Part shown: positions 18,538 to 26,200 of the stretch, one piece after another
Numbering within the stretch: position 1 is the first letter of the stretch
Layout: every line of letters starts with the position of its first letter
Origin: Bacillota bacterium
GTDB taxonomy: Bacteria > Bacillota > Clostridia > Oscillospirales > Ruminococcaceae
Assembly (NCBI GenBank): GCA_023415575.1
Contig: JAEZKF010000019.1
Coordinates: 1-48,617, forward strand
DNA: 48,617 nt
Direction: 5' to 3'
Position numbers and translations under genes: made by a program
The notes under the pieces: generated by a model
Told to the model about the DNA's origin: nothing
Databases searched by the model: none
What the model saw: only the letters and a program-made list of their open reading frames with translations

Positions 18538-19905
18538 TTGAAAGAAAAAAAGAGGCGGATTATTGACGCAAACACCCCGCTGTGGGTTGTAACCCTGCCC
18601 ATCTTTGTCGAAAACCTGTTACATATGCTGGTGGGAAACATCGACCAGCTTATGGTCAGCCGATATTCGGACAATGCGGTTGCCGCCATCGGCAACGTCA
18701 ACCAGATTATCAACCTTGTGTTTATCATGTTCTCGGTGCTCAGCAGCGCGAGCGTTATTTTGGTGTCGCAGGCACTGGGCGCAAAGGACTACGACAAGGT
18801 GTCTGAAATTTACTCCCTATCCATCTTTACAAACCTCGGCTTTGGCGTAGTCATGAGCGTTATCATGACATCGTTTGCCCGCCCCATTCTGGGCCTCATA
18901 CAAACCCCGCCGGAGCTTATGGAGGATGCGGTGGCCTACCTGATGATTGTCGGCTCAGGGCTCTTCTGTCAGGCGGTTATTGTAACCTTCGGAGCCATCT
19001 TTCGGGCAAACGGGTTTACCAAGCACACCATGATTGTGTCAATTGTGGTTAACCTAATCAACATTGTGGGTAACGCTCTGCTGCTGTACGGCTGGTGGGG
19101 CCTGCCCCGCATGGGTGCGGCTGGTGTCGCCATCGCAACGCTAGCAAGCCGTATAGTAGGAATGATTTTGCTATTTGTACTGTTTGCAACGACCATACAG
19201 GGACGCATCAGCGTAAGGTACCTAAGGCCCTTTCCCTTTGCGATGCTCTCAAAGCTTCTGCGGGTGGGCCTGCCCTCGGGCGGAGAGTCCCTTATCTACA
19301 CCTTTGCCCAGACCGTCCTGCTCGGCTTTGCCAATACCTTGGGCGCCATGGTATTGTCGGCGAGGGCATACGCCTATATCATCGCCTGGTTTTCCTTTTT
19401 ATACTCGGTCTCGGTTGCGCATGGCTCGCAGGTTATTGTCGGCCATCTCATCGGGGCGGGGGATGAGGACGGTGCCGACCGCCGTGTCCGCAAGACCCTA
19501 TGGCCCGCCGTTTTGGTATCCATCTGCATGACGACGCTTATCTACCTAAGCGGTAATTTCCTGCTTTCCATCTTCACCGACAACCCCGAGATTATCGCCA
19601 TCGGCAGACAGGTGCTGCTTGTGGAGATTGTGCTTGAAATCGGACGCACCTTTAACGTTATTATCATCCGCGCCCTGCAGGCGGCAGGGGATGTGCGGTT
19701 TCCGGTTGTCATCGGCATCCTGTCGATGTGGGGCATAATGGTGCCGGTAGGCTACCTATGCGGCATCCGCCTCGGGCTTGGCCTTGCGGGGCTTTGGATT
19801 GGCATCGCGTGCGATGAATGTCTGCGGGCGGTTATTGTATTCTTCCGCTGGAAGAAGGGCCACTGGCGCGGCAGGGCGCTTGTTGGCGCAAAAGCCGCTA
19901 CATAA
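18538..19905 (+). CDS. MATE family efflux transporter, copy 2
   Basis: A 455-residue paralogue of copy 1 in the same orientation, 47 bases downstream and only one residue different in length. TTG 18538 is the start (AAAGGCGG ten bases upstream); the nearby ATG at 18531 is in another frame. Charged and polar residues in the membrane helices are mostly kept between the copies while loops and helix faces differ, which fits either a division of substrates or a heteromeric arrangement. The second is speculation, since MATE pumps generally act as monomers. Confidence 0.9.
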   Translation: MKEKKRRIIDANTPLWVVTLPIFVENLLHMLVGNIDQLMVSRYSDNAVAAIGNVNQIINLVFIMFSVLSSASVILVSQALGAKDYDKVSEIYSLSIFTNLGFGVVMSVIMTSFARPILGLIQTPPELMEDAVAYLMIVGSGLFCQAVIVTFGAIFRANGFTKHTMIVSIVVNLINIVGNALLLYGWWGLPRMGAAGVAIATLASRIVGMILLFVLFATTIQGRISVRYLRPFPFAMLSKLLRVGLPSGGESLIYTFAQTVLLGFANTLGAMVLSARAYAYIIAWFSFLYSVSVAHGSQVIVGHLIGAGDEDGADRRVRKTLWPAVLVSICMTTLIYLSGNFLLSIFTDNPEIIAIGRQVLLVEIVLEIGRTFNVIIIRALQAAGDVRFPVVIGILSMWGIMVPVGYLCGIRLGLGLAGLWIGIACDECLRAVIVFFRWKKGHWRGRALVGAKAAT

Positions 19906-19929
19906 TTCTCACCTATCTTGGAGGCAAAC

Positions 19930-20145
19930 ATGGATCAAAAGAGCATAGACCGTATCAACGAGCTTGCGCGCAAGGCAAAAACAGAGGGGCTAACCGAAGA
20001 GGAAAAGGCCGAACAGCAAAAGCTGCGCGCCGAATACATTAAGGAATACCGCGAAAACCTGCGGCAGACACTCGATCGGGTGGTTATCAAGGAGCCGGAC
20101 GGCACCATCCACCCGCTCAAGAAAAAGAAGGACTTATTAAACTGA
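19930..20145 (+). CDS. DUF896 family small protein
   Basis: 71 residues, basic and helical, with the DUF896 pattern: RINELARKAKTEGLTEEEKAEQ, then LRAEYIKEYRENLR and a Lys-rich C-terminus. In Bacillus subtilis relatives include YnzC and SosA/YneA-operon proteins; the biochemical role is not established. The ATG at 19930 follows GGAGG at normal distance. It lies 24 bases after the second MATE gene and 22 bases before the PEBP gene, so all may be co-transcribed. Confidence 0.9.
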   Translation: MDQKSIDRINELARKAKTEGLTEEEKAEQQKLRAEYIKEYRENLRQTLDRVVIKEPDGTIHPLKKKKDLLN

Positions 20146-20167
20146 AAGCTTTTTGGAGGAGACAACA

Positions 20168-20710
20168 ATGAAGGCAAAACGCCTAATCATTGCTAGGGGT
20201 AGGTGTATTTGCTTTGATTCGCGCAAGCGCAAAAGCAGTGACATAACCTATGAAAAGAATCTGACCGTAACAAGCCCTGCGTTTGAGGAGGGGGGTACCA
20301 TCCCCGTCCGCTATACGGGCGACGGGGAGGATGTATCGCCCGCGTTAACCTTATCAGAGCTTTCCCCCAATGCAAAATCCATCGCCCTTGTGATGGATGA
20401 CCTCGACTTTCCGCTTAGAACTTACAACCACTGGGTGATTTGGAACCTGCCGGTGCAGGAGGCAATCCCGGAGGCAATCGAGCACGGCGAGCGGGTGGAA
20501 TCGCTTGACGGGGCCGTGCAGGGTATCGGCTACGGCCGCCACAAGTACAGGGGGCCAAAGCCCCCGTTTGGCACCCACCGATATGTCTACCGTGTGTTCG
20601 TGCTGGATACGACCCTTGACCTATCCGAAAAAGCCGGCAAAAAAGACCTGCTTAAGGCCATGGAGAGCCATGTGCTGCAGTACGGCGACCTGACAGGACA
20701 ATACCGCTGA
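20168..20710 (+). CDS. YbhB/YbcL family PEBP (Raf kinase inhibitor-like) protein
   Basis: About 180 residues. The PEBP core is clear: DDLDFPLRTYNHWVIWNLP with the conserved Asp and His of the ligand pocket, and the GPKPPFGTHRYVYRVFVLD segment. Bacterial members are small cytoplasmic proteins of unclear job that bind anionic ligands. An extra basic and Cys-containing N-terminus of about 30 residues (MKAKRLIIARGRCICFDSRK) precedes the fold. ATG 20168 is chosen over the TTG at 20153 because GGAGGAG precedes it at proper distance. A terminator follows at 20726-20762. Confidence 0.9.
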   Translation: MKAKRLIIARGRCICFDSRKRKSSDITYEKNLTVTSPAFEEGGTIPVRYTGDGEDVSPALTLSELSPNAKSIALVMDDLDFPLRTYNHWVIWNLPVQEAIPEAIEHGERVESLDGAVQGIGYGRHKYRGPKPPFGTHRYVYRVFVLDTTLDLSEKAGKKDLLKAMESHVLQYGDLTGQYR

Positions 20711-20725
20711 GCCAATCCTAAAGAT

Positions 20726-20762
20726 AAGCCTGCCGCCCGAATCCCCGGGCGGCTTGTTTCTT
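20726..20762 (+). terminator. Terminator after the PEBP gene
   Basis: GCCGCCCG (20732-20739) pairs with CGGGCGGC (20746-20753), extended by AAGCC/GGCTT and followed by TTGTTTCTTT. Confidence 0.8.
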
Positions 20763-20789
20763 TACACGATTTATGGGGTATGGTATATT
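20761..20789 (+). promoter_or_regulatory. Promoter of the MgtC-family gene
   Basis: TTTACA (20761-20766), 17-base spacer, TATATT (20784-20789). It overlaps the end of the upstream terminator. Confidence 0.6.
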
Positions 20790-20848
20790 AGCTGTAAAGG
20801 ACAACTATTATTTGGTATAGATATTACATGAACAGGGGGGCGTTTGAC

Positions 20849-21568
20849 GTGACCATGCCGTTTGACAGTGTTTCGTCGCTGATGACCTACCTCAAGGAGG
20901 TCAACATCCTTTCCACCTTTGTGCGCTTGGCCCTCGCCGTTATCTTTGGCGGCATCATCGGCATGGAGCGCGGCAGACGCAAGCAGGCGGCCGGCTTTCG
21001 CACGCATATTCTCGTGTGCGTGGGCGCAACCCTTGCCATGACGACCGGACAGTATATCTTTCAGTTTGTCACAAACGGCCTGAGTGACCCCGCCCGCATC
21101 GGTGCGCAGGTTATCAGCGGCATCGGTTTTCTCGGGGCGGGCACCATCCTGATTACGGGCCGCCAGCAGATAAAGGGCCTGACCACAGCAGCAGGCCTGT
21201 GGGCCTGTGCTACCATGGGGCTTGCCCTTGGCATCGGGTTTTACAGCGGCGCCATCATCGGGTGTTTGATTATCGTATTTTCAATCACCCTCTTACACCG
21301 GCTGGATGAGGTCTTTTACAAGCGCGCGCATGATGTACGCCTGTACATAGAGATCGACGGCTTAAACCGGTTTAAGGATGTGCTTGCCTACCTGCGCGGA
21401 CACTACAGCGACGTTGATTCGGTCGAGCTGATTCGTCAGGGCGAGAGCGCATTATCCATGGGTATCATAGTAAACATCGGAATGAGTAAAAAGCAGAGCG
21501 TGCAGGAGGAGCTCAACAACATCCGCACCATAGAGGGCGTGTTGTATGTAGAGGAGCTTAGCTGGTAG
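20849..21568 (+). CDS. MgtC/SapB family membrane protein
   Basis: About 239 residues. The N-terminal half has the MgtC signature (GGIIGMERGRRKQAAGFRTH, then VCVGATLAM and ISGIGFLGAGTI) with about five membrane helices; the C-terminal half is a soluble ACT-like domain (RLYIEIDGLNRFKDVL onward). Family members influence Mg2+ homeostasis or membrane ATPase activity; this full-length type with a soluble tail is common in Bacillota. GTG 20849 is preferred because AGGGGGG lies about ten bases upstream; an in-frame ATG at 20828 has no ribosome site, and ATG 20855 is also possible. Confidence 0.9.
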   Translation: MTMPFDSVSSLMTYLKEVNILSTFVRLALAVIFGGIIGMERGRRKQAAGFRTHILVCVGATLAMTTGQYIFQFVTNGLSDPARIGAQVISGIGFLGAGTILITGRQQIKGLTTAAGLWACATMGLALGIGFYSGAIIGCLIIVFSITLLHRLDEVFYKRAHDVRLYIEIDGLNRFKDVLAYLRGHYSDVDSVELIRQGESALSMGIIVNIGMSKKQSVQEELNNIRTIEGVLYVEELSW

Positions 21569-21609
21569 GCTTTATTACCTCCTGCAGGCAGACAGAAAGG
21601 AACAACACC

Positions 21610-22470
21610 GTGCAGATTATTTCAAACTATAAACACGATGACCGCCTGCGCGCCCAGCTCAATCTTTTGGCGCGCAACACCTTCTCGCTCGACTTTGAGC
21701 CGTGGTATCAGGCGGGCTTTTGGGATGAGCGGTATGTGCCCTACTCGGTTATAGAGGATGAGCACATTGTCGCGAACGTTTCGACCTACCGGGTCTCGGT
21801 TGTGCGGGAGGATAAGGCCTACTCCGCCGCGATGATTGGTACTGTCATGACTGAAACGGCCTACCGAGGCAGGGGATATGCGCGAACGCTCATGCAAACG
21901 GTGTTGGACGATTGTAAGCAGGACACGGACTTTGTGTACCTCTTTGCCAACAACACCGTTTTGGATTTCTACCCACAGTTCGGTTTTACACGAGTGGATG
22001 AAAACCAATGCGTGGTAAAAATCAAAGGCGCTGCAAATCTGCAAAATGCCGCAGGCGACCAGCCCCGCAGGCTGGATATCGCAAAGCCCGAAGATTATGC
22101 CGTTTTGGACCGGCTGCTTGATACTGGCATCCCTGCACCCAAGCGCCTGTTGGTGCCCACTATCCGGTCGCTCGTGATGTTTTACTGCCAGAGTTATTAC
22201 AAAAACAGCGTGCTTTATTACCCGAAGCACGACCTTGTGGTGTTCTACCACGACGGTGTTTTGCTCGATTATTACAGCGGCGCGCCGGTGGCACTTAGTG
22301 AGGTCATCGCCCTGCTTGCGCCAGATGCGGAGGAGCTTCCGCTCGGATTTACCCCTGAGAACACGGAGGGGCTTGCGGTTTACTACCAAAAAGACGGCGA
22401 CAATCTCTTTATCACAAACCCCGCGATTGTTGCGGATAACATCATGTTTCCCACCCTTTCCCGCGCATAG
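21610..22470 (+). CDS. GNAT family N-acetyltransferase (Eis-like layout)
   Basis: A 286-residue protein with an N-terminal GNAT domain, acetyl-CoA loop YRGRGYARTLM at about residues 78-88, followed by a second, unrelated half of about 150 residues, the arrangement of Eis-like acetyltransferases. The start is GTG 21610 with AAAGGA about 9 bases upstream. It is probably co-transcribed with the MgtC gene 41 bases upstream. The substrate (amine, antibiotic or peptide) cannot be told. Confidence 0.85.
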   Translation: MQIISNYKHDDRLRAQLNLLARNTFSLDFEPWYQAGFWDERYVPYSVIEDEHIVANVSTYRVSVVREDKAYSAAMIGTVMTETAYRGRGYARTLMQTVLDDCKQDTDFVYLFANNTVLDFYPQFGFTRVDENQCVVKIKGAANLQNAAGDQPRRLDIAKPEDYAVLDRLLDTGIPAPKRLLVPTIRSLVMFYCQSYYKNSVLYYPKHDLVVFYHDGVLLDYYSGAPVALSEVIALLAPDAEELPLGFTPENTEGLAVYYQKDGDNLFITNPAIVADNIMFPTLSRA

Positions 22471-22513
22471 AAATGGGCATCTGCTAAAACACAATTTCCG
22501 CAAAGGAGGGAAA

Positions 22514-22558
22514 GGGTCAGCCCCCTTCGGCTTTCAGCCGGGGCACTCGCGTTGACCC
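22514..22558 (+). promoter_or_regulatory. Hairpin separating the ribosome site and start of the nitroreductase gene
   Basis: GGGTCA (22514-22519) pairs with TGACCC (22553-22558), GCCCC (22520-22524) with GGGGC (22540-22544), and GGCT with AGCC around a TTC loop (22529-22539). A perfect AAAGGAGG ends three bases before it (22503-22510) and the ATG begins five bases after it (22564). With the hairpin folded the effective spacing is 8 bases, which is normal. Alternatively it is a small inserted repeat. Confidence 0.55.
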
Positions 22559-22563
22559 GCCAC

Positions 22564-23109
22564 ATGAACTCAGCACAAGCTGTGTTATCAATTATACAGG
22601 AAAGAACAAGCTATCGGGGCAGGTATAAAGACATTCCCGTGCCGCGTGAGGACTTGGTGACAATCATGCAGGCGGGTCTGGCCGCTCCGTCCGGCTGCAA
22701 TAAGCAGACTACCTCCCTGATTGCGGTGGATGAGCCGCATCTTTTGGAGGAGCTAAAGCAGCTCATTGATCCTCCCATCTGCAAAACGGCGCCGGCACTC
22801 ATCTGCGTGCTTACGCAGCGAATCTATGCCTACCGGGATCGGTGTTACAGTGTGCAGGATTATTCGGCGGCTATTGAGAACATGCTGCTTGCTATCAAGG
22901 CGCTGGGCTACGAAAGCTGCTGGTATGAAGGGCACATCACGGATGAGGACAACATCGCAAAGAAGCTCGCGGATAGACTGGGCGTGCCGGACGACTATGA
23001 CCTCGTTTGCCTGCTGCCGGTCGGCGTTGCCGATGAAGCGCCAAAGCACCCAATCAAAAAGCCGTTTGCCGAGCGGGCATGGTTTAACGGGTTTCAAAAG
23101 AATCTATAA
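22564..23109 (+). CDS. Nitroreductase family protein
   Basis: About 181 residues, the short form of the FMN-dependent nitroreductase family: N-terminal RTSYRGRYKDIPVP segment (normally RRSxRxF), then AGLAAPSGCNKQTTSLIAV, and a C-terminal LLPVGVADEAPKHPIKKP. These flavoproteins reduce nitro compounds or quinones using NAD(P)H. There is no ribosome site directly before ATG 22564; the only strong one (AAAGGAGG) lies 53 bases upstream beyond a stable hairpin. An in-frame TTG at 22552 is inside the hairpin and lacks a site of its own. Confidence 0.87.
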   Translation: MNSAQAVLSIIQERTSYRGRYKDIPVPREDLVTIMQAGLAAPSGCNKQTTSLIAVDEPHLLEELKQLIDPPICKTAPALICVLTQRIYAYRDRCYSVQDYSAAIENMLLAIKALGYESCWYEGHITDEDNIAKKLADRLGVPDDYDLVCLLPVGVADEAPKHPIKKPFAERAWFNGFQKNL

Positions 23110-23118
23110 CCTAGCAAA

Positions 23119-23150
23119 AGGGCCACAGAGCAGTTAAGCTCCGTGGCCCT
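23119..23150. terminator. Bidirectional hairpin between nitroreductase and macroglobulin genes
   Basis: AGGGCCACAGAGC pairs with GCTCCGTGGCCCT with a single mismatch around an AGTTAA loop. It lies between two convergent genes; U-tracts are modest on both sides. Confidence 0.65.
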
Positions 23151-23205
23151 ATTTGATTGGTGCTTTTGGGAAGTGGATAAATCAACTATCAAATCGGTGG
23201 GAGGG

Positions 23206-26200
23206 TCATTGCTTCTGCCGGGAGGAAAGGTTGATTACTTGCTCGTTTTCCCCGATGGTAAGGGTCGCCTTGGGGGTAGAGGCACAGGCCCCGCTTGCCG
23301 AGTGCATGACATAGGTGCGGTCAACGGCGCTGTCGCCCTCGGTGACACAGCGAGCATAGTAGGTAAAGCTGAAGGTGTTTTTTGGTGTCGGCGGCACACT
23401 GCCGGCCTTTGATACGTCCGGATCGTAATAAAAGCTCATCGTCAGCCGTTGCCCCTCATGCGCGTCAAGCCAGATGCTGTTAAATTTATCGTCGTACCTT
23501 TGATAGCGCAGGGAGCTGGGAATCCACTCGCTGATGCTATAAAGCCCCGCGGGTGCGTTCTCGCCCAGGATTACAGTCAGCATAACCCTTGCCGAATCAC
23601 CCAACCGCACCGGGCCCCCATCGGGATTGGTGATGGTCTTGGTTAAGGTAATTTGGGAGGAAGCCTCGGATGCGGTTGCGTCGGGGTACCCGGTATAAGT
23701 CGCCGAGATGCCGATATCACCGTTTATGGTCGTAATATTTGCCTTGGCAAGCTGGTTTTTATTAAACGGAACATAGCGTACCCCGCCCTTTTTAAGCTCA
23801 AGGGTGGTGGGTACTAGCCCGTGGTTATACCGAACCACAGCGGTATCAGTGTATTTGGGCATAAAGTGGTTGATGTATGCCGTCTGTTCAAGCAGTGTGG
23901 AGAAGTCATAGGAGCTATTCTCCCGCACATAGCGCAGCAAGGCATCAACGTCGGCACAACCCGTCTTTTGGGCAAGCAGCATCACAAGTGCCGTATGCTG
24001 CAGGTTTGAGCCCGTTACGGTCAGCTTAGTATCGTCGCTGTTCCCATCGCCTGTTATTTTGGTGGTATCAAAGTAAGCCCAGTACTCGTCTTGCGTGATA
24101 AAGGGGGCAATATGGGTGCGGTAGGCTTTAACCGCGCCATCGGTGTCACCCAGATAGGCAAGTGCAAGGCTGAGATACAAAATTTCAAGATGGCTCAGAG
24201 AATATGCACGCTTGAGCATCGCCTTTGCGTCGGTCAGCACCGGCTGCTTTAGTGCGGCAAGCCCCATGATGGCCGCGCATTGGTCGACTTGGTCGTACCA
24301 ACCGATGTTGGTGGTCTCATCCAGATAGGATATCATCGTCGCTCGGTTGTAAAGCTCGGGAGCAGCAACCGCCATGCGGGCGGTGAGCTGTACGTCAGCT
24401 TCGTTATACGAATAAACCCGTACACCTCCCTTAGACTGCTGATAGTCCGAAAAATCCGTCTCGGGCAGGATAAGGTTGGATACCAGGTCATCGCTTTCTG
24501 CGTATTTTTTTAACAGATTTGCAGCAACCGTCACGGCAGTCCGCTGGTCGGCCCGGTCGCCATACTGGATTGCAAGGTGCTCAAGGGTCTTGATGTACTC
24601 GGCGTACTGCTTGTCGTAAAAGCCGAGCCACACGGGGTACTTCTGCGCCTTTATCGATGACGCCTCATTCGGCGCAATCTCGCGGGTCAGGGCCATTTCA
24701 AGGGCGCTTTCCTTTACGGTAAAGGCGTACTCTACGGCATCGCTGTCATTACCCGCCTGCGCCGAGAATTTTACCTTGTATTCGCCTGCCGCGAGCTTGC
24801 CGAAATCAAACGAGGCCATATCGGTACCAGAGGACACGGTTTTGATCTGGGTCTCTTTTCGATTTCCCTTGCCTGTTACGGTGACCGTGTATTGAATTTC
24901 CTCACCGCCGGACGCCTTGTCGCCATAAGCGCGCAGGCCAAAGCAAACCGCGTCGCCTTCGATATAGGTTGTGTTGTATATGGGCGACACAAATAGAGGA
25001 AGCGTTGTTGTCACATTCACAAGGCGGGAACCGGCGTGCAGGTTTTCGGTGATTGCCGCGGTTGTAATCCGCCAAGAGGTCAGGTTATCGGGCAGGGTAA
25101 AGGTAACGGTAGCCTTGCCGTTTTTGTCGGTTTTTGTGGTGATAAAGGCAGCGGTATCTAAGAAGTTATCGCGTAAGTCCTCGCTGGAATCCTCGCCTCC
25201 GCCGTCGCCTCCTCCCCCCCCGCCGCCTTCATAAAAGGTGCTGAAGTTGTACTGCTTGTATGAGGTAAATGTCGTGGGGAAGGGATAGTACACGTATTGG
25301 TACAGCGTACCAAGCGGGTCAACCTCCTGCGGAGCTAGGATAAATAGGGCTTCATCCACTACACTGACTGCAACATCAGCCGAAACGGGCGTGCCGTTTG
25401 CATCGGTCGTTGTCAGCTCAAGTGTTACCCTGTCCTTTGGACGGTACTTCTGCTTATCCGTCGACGCCTTTACGTTAAGCGCACGCTCGGATGGATCAAA
25501 CTCAACGGAGCAGTATTGAATATTGTAAACGTGTTTACCGTCAAAATATGCCCCTATTAAGTTAATGTTGGGCATGTGCTCCTTGCTTAGGGTAAAGGAT
25601 ATGGTGCCCTTATCGGTTACATCGGCCTTGAGAATACTATCCTGATTCAGAGTGTAGAGGACAGTACCCTGCACCTCGGCGGGCTTTGTGTTTTCCAGCA
25701 GCTTGATGTTGACCGTTTCCCCAAGCGCGTAGGTTGCACTATCCCCATAGTAGATGTTATACCACCCAGGGAACAGGCCTGTTTGGGGCTTATCGTTTGC
25801 AAAGCGGTAGGATTTGACTGCGTTGCTTGACCGGAAGATATCCTGATAGTAGTCGATATAATCCGACACGGCGGTAGCTCTGCCCTTGCTATCCCGATAC
25901 GCAAACTCAATTCGATAATACTGGTCACTGCTCGTGGGGTTGGGCAGGTCAGACACAACCGCCTTGCCGTTTGTGGTGACGATGGTGTACTTCTTTTCAA
26001 GCGTTTCCTGCGTGTAGTATTTGTACACGGGTACCGACTTCTTCTCAACAGGGTTGTAATAGGTATCGAATAGCTCTTTGATATAATCCACGCGGTAGAT
26101 GGATACCTCAACCGGAATATTGACTGCTTCGCCCCGGAAGTTTTCCGGGTAGTTGCGGTATACATCCTGCTGGGTGATTAAGCCACTTGTGTCAATGCGG

